Shown here piece after piece: positions 61,865-64,000 of a DNA stretch of 64,000 nucleotides. Every line of letters starts with the position of its first letter. Position 1 is the first letter of the stretch. A program made the position numbers and the translations under genes. This stretch comes from Flavobacterium ranwuense. GTDB taxonomy: Bacteria > Bacteroidota > Bacteroidia > Flavobacteriales > Flavobacteriaceae. The notes under the pieces were generated by a model, which had not been told where the DNA came from, made no database searches, and saw only the letters and a program-made list of their open reading frames with translations. The DNA lies in NCBI RefSeq assembly GCF_004349315.1, contig NZ_SMLH01000004.1:186001-250000 (forward strand). The letters run 5' to 3'.

Positions 61865-63104
61865 CTATTATATCGCAATAAGCTGTTTGATTTTAAGTAC
61901 TGCTAATATGGTGGCGCAAACACTTTCGTTGGATGCTGTTTTGACGAATATCAAAACAAATAATCCACAACTAAAAATGTATGATGCTGATATTCAAAGT
62001 ATGGATGCTGCTGCAAAAGGTGCCAAAAGTTGGATGGCACCACAAGTGGAAACGGGTTTTTTTATGACACCATACAATACCAAAATGTGGAAAGCAAGTG
62101 ATATGGATCCAGGAATGGGATCTTACATGGTTGGTGTTACACAAATGATACCGAATGCTAGAAAACTTAAGTCTGATTTCAATTACATGAATGCAATGTC
62201 ATCTGTTGAAAAAGAAAATAAAAATTATACGATTAATCAATTAAAGGCACTGGCAAAAACGAATTATTACCAATGGCTGGTATTAAATAAAAAAATAAAA
62301 ATTGCGGATGATAATTTATTGCTTTTAGACTATATGATAAAAAGTATGGAAATACGCTATCAGTATAATATGGATAAATTGCCAACCTATTACAAAGCAA
62401 AATCGCAATACGGTGTATTACAAAGTATGATTGTAATGTTACAAAATGACATCTCTCAAAAACGAATTATGCTGAATACTTTGATGGCTAGAGATAAAAA
62501 CACTTTGTTTGAAATAGATGAAACCTATAAATTAAATGATTTTGATGCCATAAAAGCAGATACAACCTCACTTTCCCAAAACCGAAGTGATGTTAAAGCG
62601 ATTGAAAAAACAATGGTATTAAATCAATTAAAAATTGAAACCGAAAAAGCAAAATTATTACCAGAATTTGGTGTTAAATATGACAATATGTTTGCCTTTG
62701 GAGAACAGCCAAAACAATTCTCTTTAATGGGAATGATTACTATTCCAATGCCTTGGTCAACAAAAATGAATAAAGCCAATATCAACAGTTTTAAAATCAA
62801 GAATGAAGGTCTCAACTGGCAAAAGCAAATGATTTTGAATGAAGCAGCAGGAATGATTTCGGGTATGAATACAGAACTGATAAACCTAAAAAAACAATAT
62901 GATATTGCTGAAAAAAATATCATTCCTGCCTTAAAACGAAACTATGATACTGCAATATTGGCTTGGCAGAATAATACGGGAGATCTGTTTGTAGTATTGG
63001 ATGCTTGGGAAGCATTAAATATGGCACAAATTGATGTTTTGGATAAGTTGCAAAATATTTTAAATACACAAGTAGAAATTGAAAAACAACTAGAAATCAA
63101 ATAA
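61851..63104 (+). CDS. TolC family outer-membrane protein
   Basis: A 417-residue exported protein (signal to about residue 22, ANMVAQ). It has the two structural repeats of TolC-type channels, helical with LSLDAVLTNIKTNNPQLKMY near 25-44 and ENEGLNWQKQM/KKQYDIAEKNIIPAL in the second half, and is Met-rich (MAPQVETGFFMTPY), as in Cus-type channels. It is the outer-membrane channel for the split CusA pump. The start overlaps the pump gene by 14 bases. Confidence 0.85.
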   Translation: MLKNNYYIAISCLILSTANMVAQTLSLDAVLTNIKTNNPQLKMYDADIQSMDAAAKGAKSWMAPQVETGFFMTPYNTKMWKASDMDPGMGSYMVGVTQMIPNARKLKSDFNYMNAMSSVEKENKNYTINQLKALAKTNYYQWLVLNKKIKIADDNLLLLDYMIKSMEIRYQYNMDKLPTYYKAKSQYGVLQSMIVMLQNDISQKRIMLNTLMARDKNTLFEIDETYKLNDFDAIKADTTSLSQNRSDVKAIEKTMVLNQLKIETEKAKLLPEFGVKYDNMFAFGEQPKQFSLMGMITIPMPWSTKMNKANINSFKIKNEGLNWQKQMILNEAAGMISGMNTELINLKKQYDIAEKNIIPALKRNYDTAILAWQNNTGDLFVVLDAWEALNMAQIDVLDKLQNILNTQVEIEKQLEIK

Positions 63105-63106
63105 TT

Positions 63107-64000
63107 ATGAATAAATATTTAAAATATAGTTTGGTTTTAATCGTAATATCTAGTATAGGATTTGTTGTCTATTTCTTTGCAATAAAATCAGATAATCACT
63201 CGGAGAATTCACATCAAACAGAAGTTTATACCTGTTCTATGCATCCCGAAATTATTCGCGACAAACCTGGCAATTGTCCTATTTGCGGAATGACTTTGGT
63301 AAAAAAAATAACAGAAAGCCAAGCTGAGGAAGACAATTCTATTGACAACCTTTTGAAACCTACTGATAATTTTATCGTCGGGAATTATCAAACTACAACA
63401 GCTAAAGACACTACATTAAGCAGTGAAATAAACTTACCTGGAATAGTGTCTTACGATCCAAATTCATCAGTAAATATTGCTGCTAGAATAAGTGGAAGAA
63501 TAGAAAAAATGTATGTCAATTATAAGTACCAAAAAGTAGCTAAAGGACAGAAATTATTTGATTTATACAGCCCTGAATTATTGACAGAACAGCAAAATTT
63601 TATTTATTTAGTTTCCAATGATTCCGATAATACAGCAATTATTAAAGCCTCAAAGCAAAAATTATTGCTTTATGGAATGACTAAAAATCAGATAAATTCA
63701 TTGTCTTCTTCCAAAAAAGTAAATCCTCAAGTTTCAATTTACAGTCCAGCTTCTGGAATTGTTCAAGGAACAGAAAAAATGGATAATACAAGCAATTCGT
63801 CGATGCAAAGTGCAAATAACAATACAGAAATATTAAACATAAAGGAAGGTAACTACATAAAAAAGGGAGAAGTAGTTTTTAAATTAGTAAATACCGATAA
63901 AGTATGGGGCATTTTTAATGTTAGCCAAGGGTACAATAGTCTAATCAAAACCAATCAAACTATCAAAATTGCTACAGAATTAGACAAAAACGAATTCATC
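63107..64000 (+). CDS. CusB-like adaptor with N-terminal metal-binding domain, 3' end outside window
   Basis: The gene begins 2 bp after the TolC stop and is open to the window end (298 codons seen). A membrane anchor (YLKYSLVLIVISSIGFVVYF) is followed by a CPM-type domain YTCSMHPEI...CPICGMTL (residues about 36-64) and a CusB-like adaptor core (ISGRIEKMYVNYKYQKVAKG near 126; SPASGIVQGTEK near 211). It should join the split CusA pump to the TolC channel and hand over copper or silver. The missing end should contain the rest of the adaptor and, in relatives, a DUF3347 domain. Confidence 0.85.
   Translation, partial: MNKYLKYSLVLIVISSIGFVVYFFAIKSDNHSENSHQTEVYTCSMHPEIIRDKPGNCPICGMTLVKKITESQAEEDNSIDNLLKPTDNFIVGNYQTTTAKDTTLSSEINLPGIVSYDPNSSVNIAARISGRIEKMYVNYKYQKVAKGQKLFDLYSPELLTEQQNFIYLVSNDSDNTAIIKASKQKLLLYGMTKNQINSLSSSKKVNPQVSIYSPASGIVQGTEKMDNTSNSSMQSANNNTEILNIKEGNYIKKGEVVFKLVNTDKVWGIFNVSQGYNSLIKTNQTIKIATELDKNEFI

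Overview
The window looks like an accessory-rich part of a Bacteroidota chromosome, most likely Flavobacteriaceae (Flavobacterium-like). The evidence is strongly AT-rich DNA, few Shine-Dalgarno sequences, a promoter of the TTTG-N19-TAnnTTTG type (54202-54232), PRTRC and DUF932 genes, a Bacteroidota-type tyrosine recombinase, an RND pump fused to TolC, and a DUF4856/imelysin/HTTM/TonB cluster. I see no rRNA, no complete tRNA, no CRISPR array and no intact insertion sequence.

Region A (1-8745) is a very AT-rich defence block. A tightly packed operon holds an unrecognised coiled-coil protein (cut by the window edge), an AbiV-like HEPN protein, a Septu PtuA-like ATPase and a PtuB-like HNH nuclease. 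It is followed by a GHKL ATPase fused to a Shedu-like (DUF4263) nuclease and by an AlbA_2/HATPase regulator. Region B (8746-10133) has no convincing gene but holds a run of long inverted repeats. Region C (10134-13431) holds two small conserved proteins, then a compact minus-strand cassette (251-aa protein, DUF5675 protein, two holin-like membrane proteins) divergent from a small HTH-like gene across a palindromic operator candidate. It ends in a tRNA 3'-end fragment that looks like an attachment-site scar.

Region D (13432-28741) starts with a tyrosine recombinase, a secreted/outer-membrane gene pair and two small DNA-binding proteins. A decayed 3' copy of a DUF932 gene follows. Next comes a second defence-like block: a nuclease-STAND ATPase, a small membrane protein, a GNAT protein, an unknown protein, a DUF3800 protein and a 1255-aa SEC-C protein with a nuclease-like C-terminus. 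Region E (28742-33827) is visibly richer in G+C and carries ssb, an intact DUF932 gene and PRTRC genes E, C, F-like, B and ThiF. No ParB-like gene is seen. The defence block therefore lies between a dead and a live DUF932 copy.

Region F (34394-54640) is metal and redox biology. A minus-strand operon encodes a di-heme cytochrome, a Rieske lipoprotein and a porin. A long plus-strand operon covers heavy-metal resistance (DUF6660, RND-TolC fusion, adaptor, MerC-like, HMA protein, DUF3703, methyltransferase, P-type ATPase). A minus-strand operon (DUF4856, imelysin, HTTM, TonB receptor) probably handles metal uptake, and a broken imelysin gene sits beside it. Region G (55329-64000) is a second, copper-type resistance operon: Cys-rich protein, two DUF3347 proteins, a tandem-repeat metal-binding protein, a heme-binding protein, a CusA-like pump split into two overlapping genes, a TolC protein and a CusB-like adaptor cut by the window end.

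The most interesting points are the AbiV plus Septu-like operon, the GHKL-Shedu fusion, the holin/DUF5675 cassette at 10841-12907, the hairpin run at 8896-10061, the att scar at 13142, the DUF932 scar flanking defence cargo, and the split CusA.
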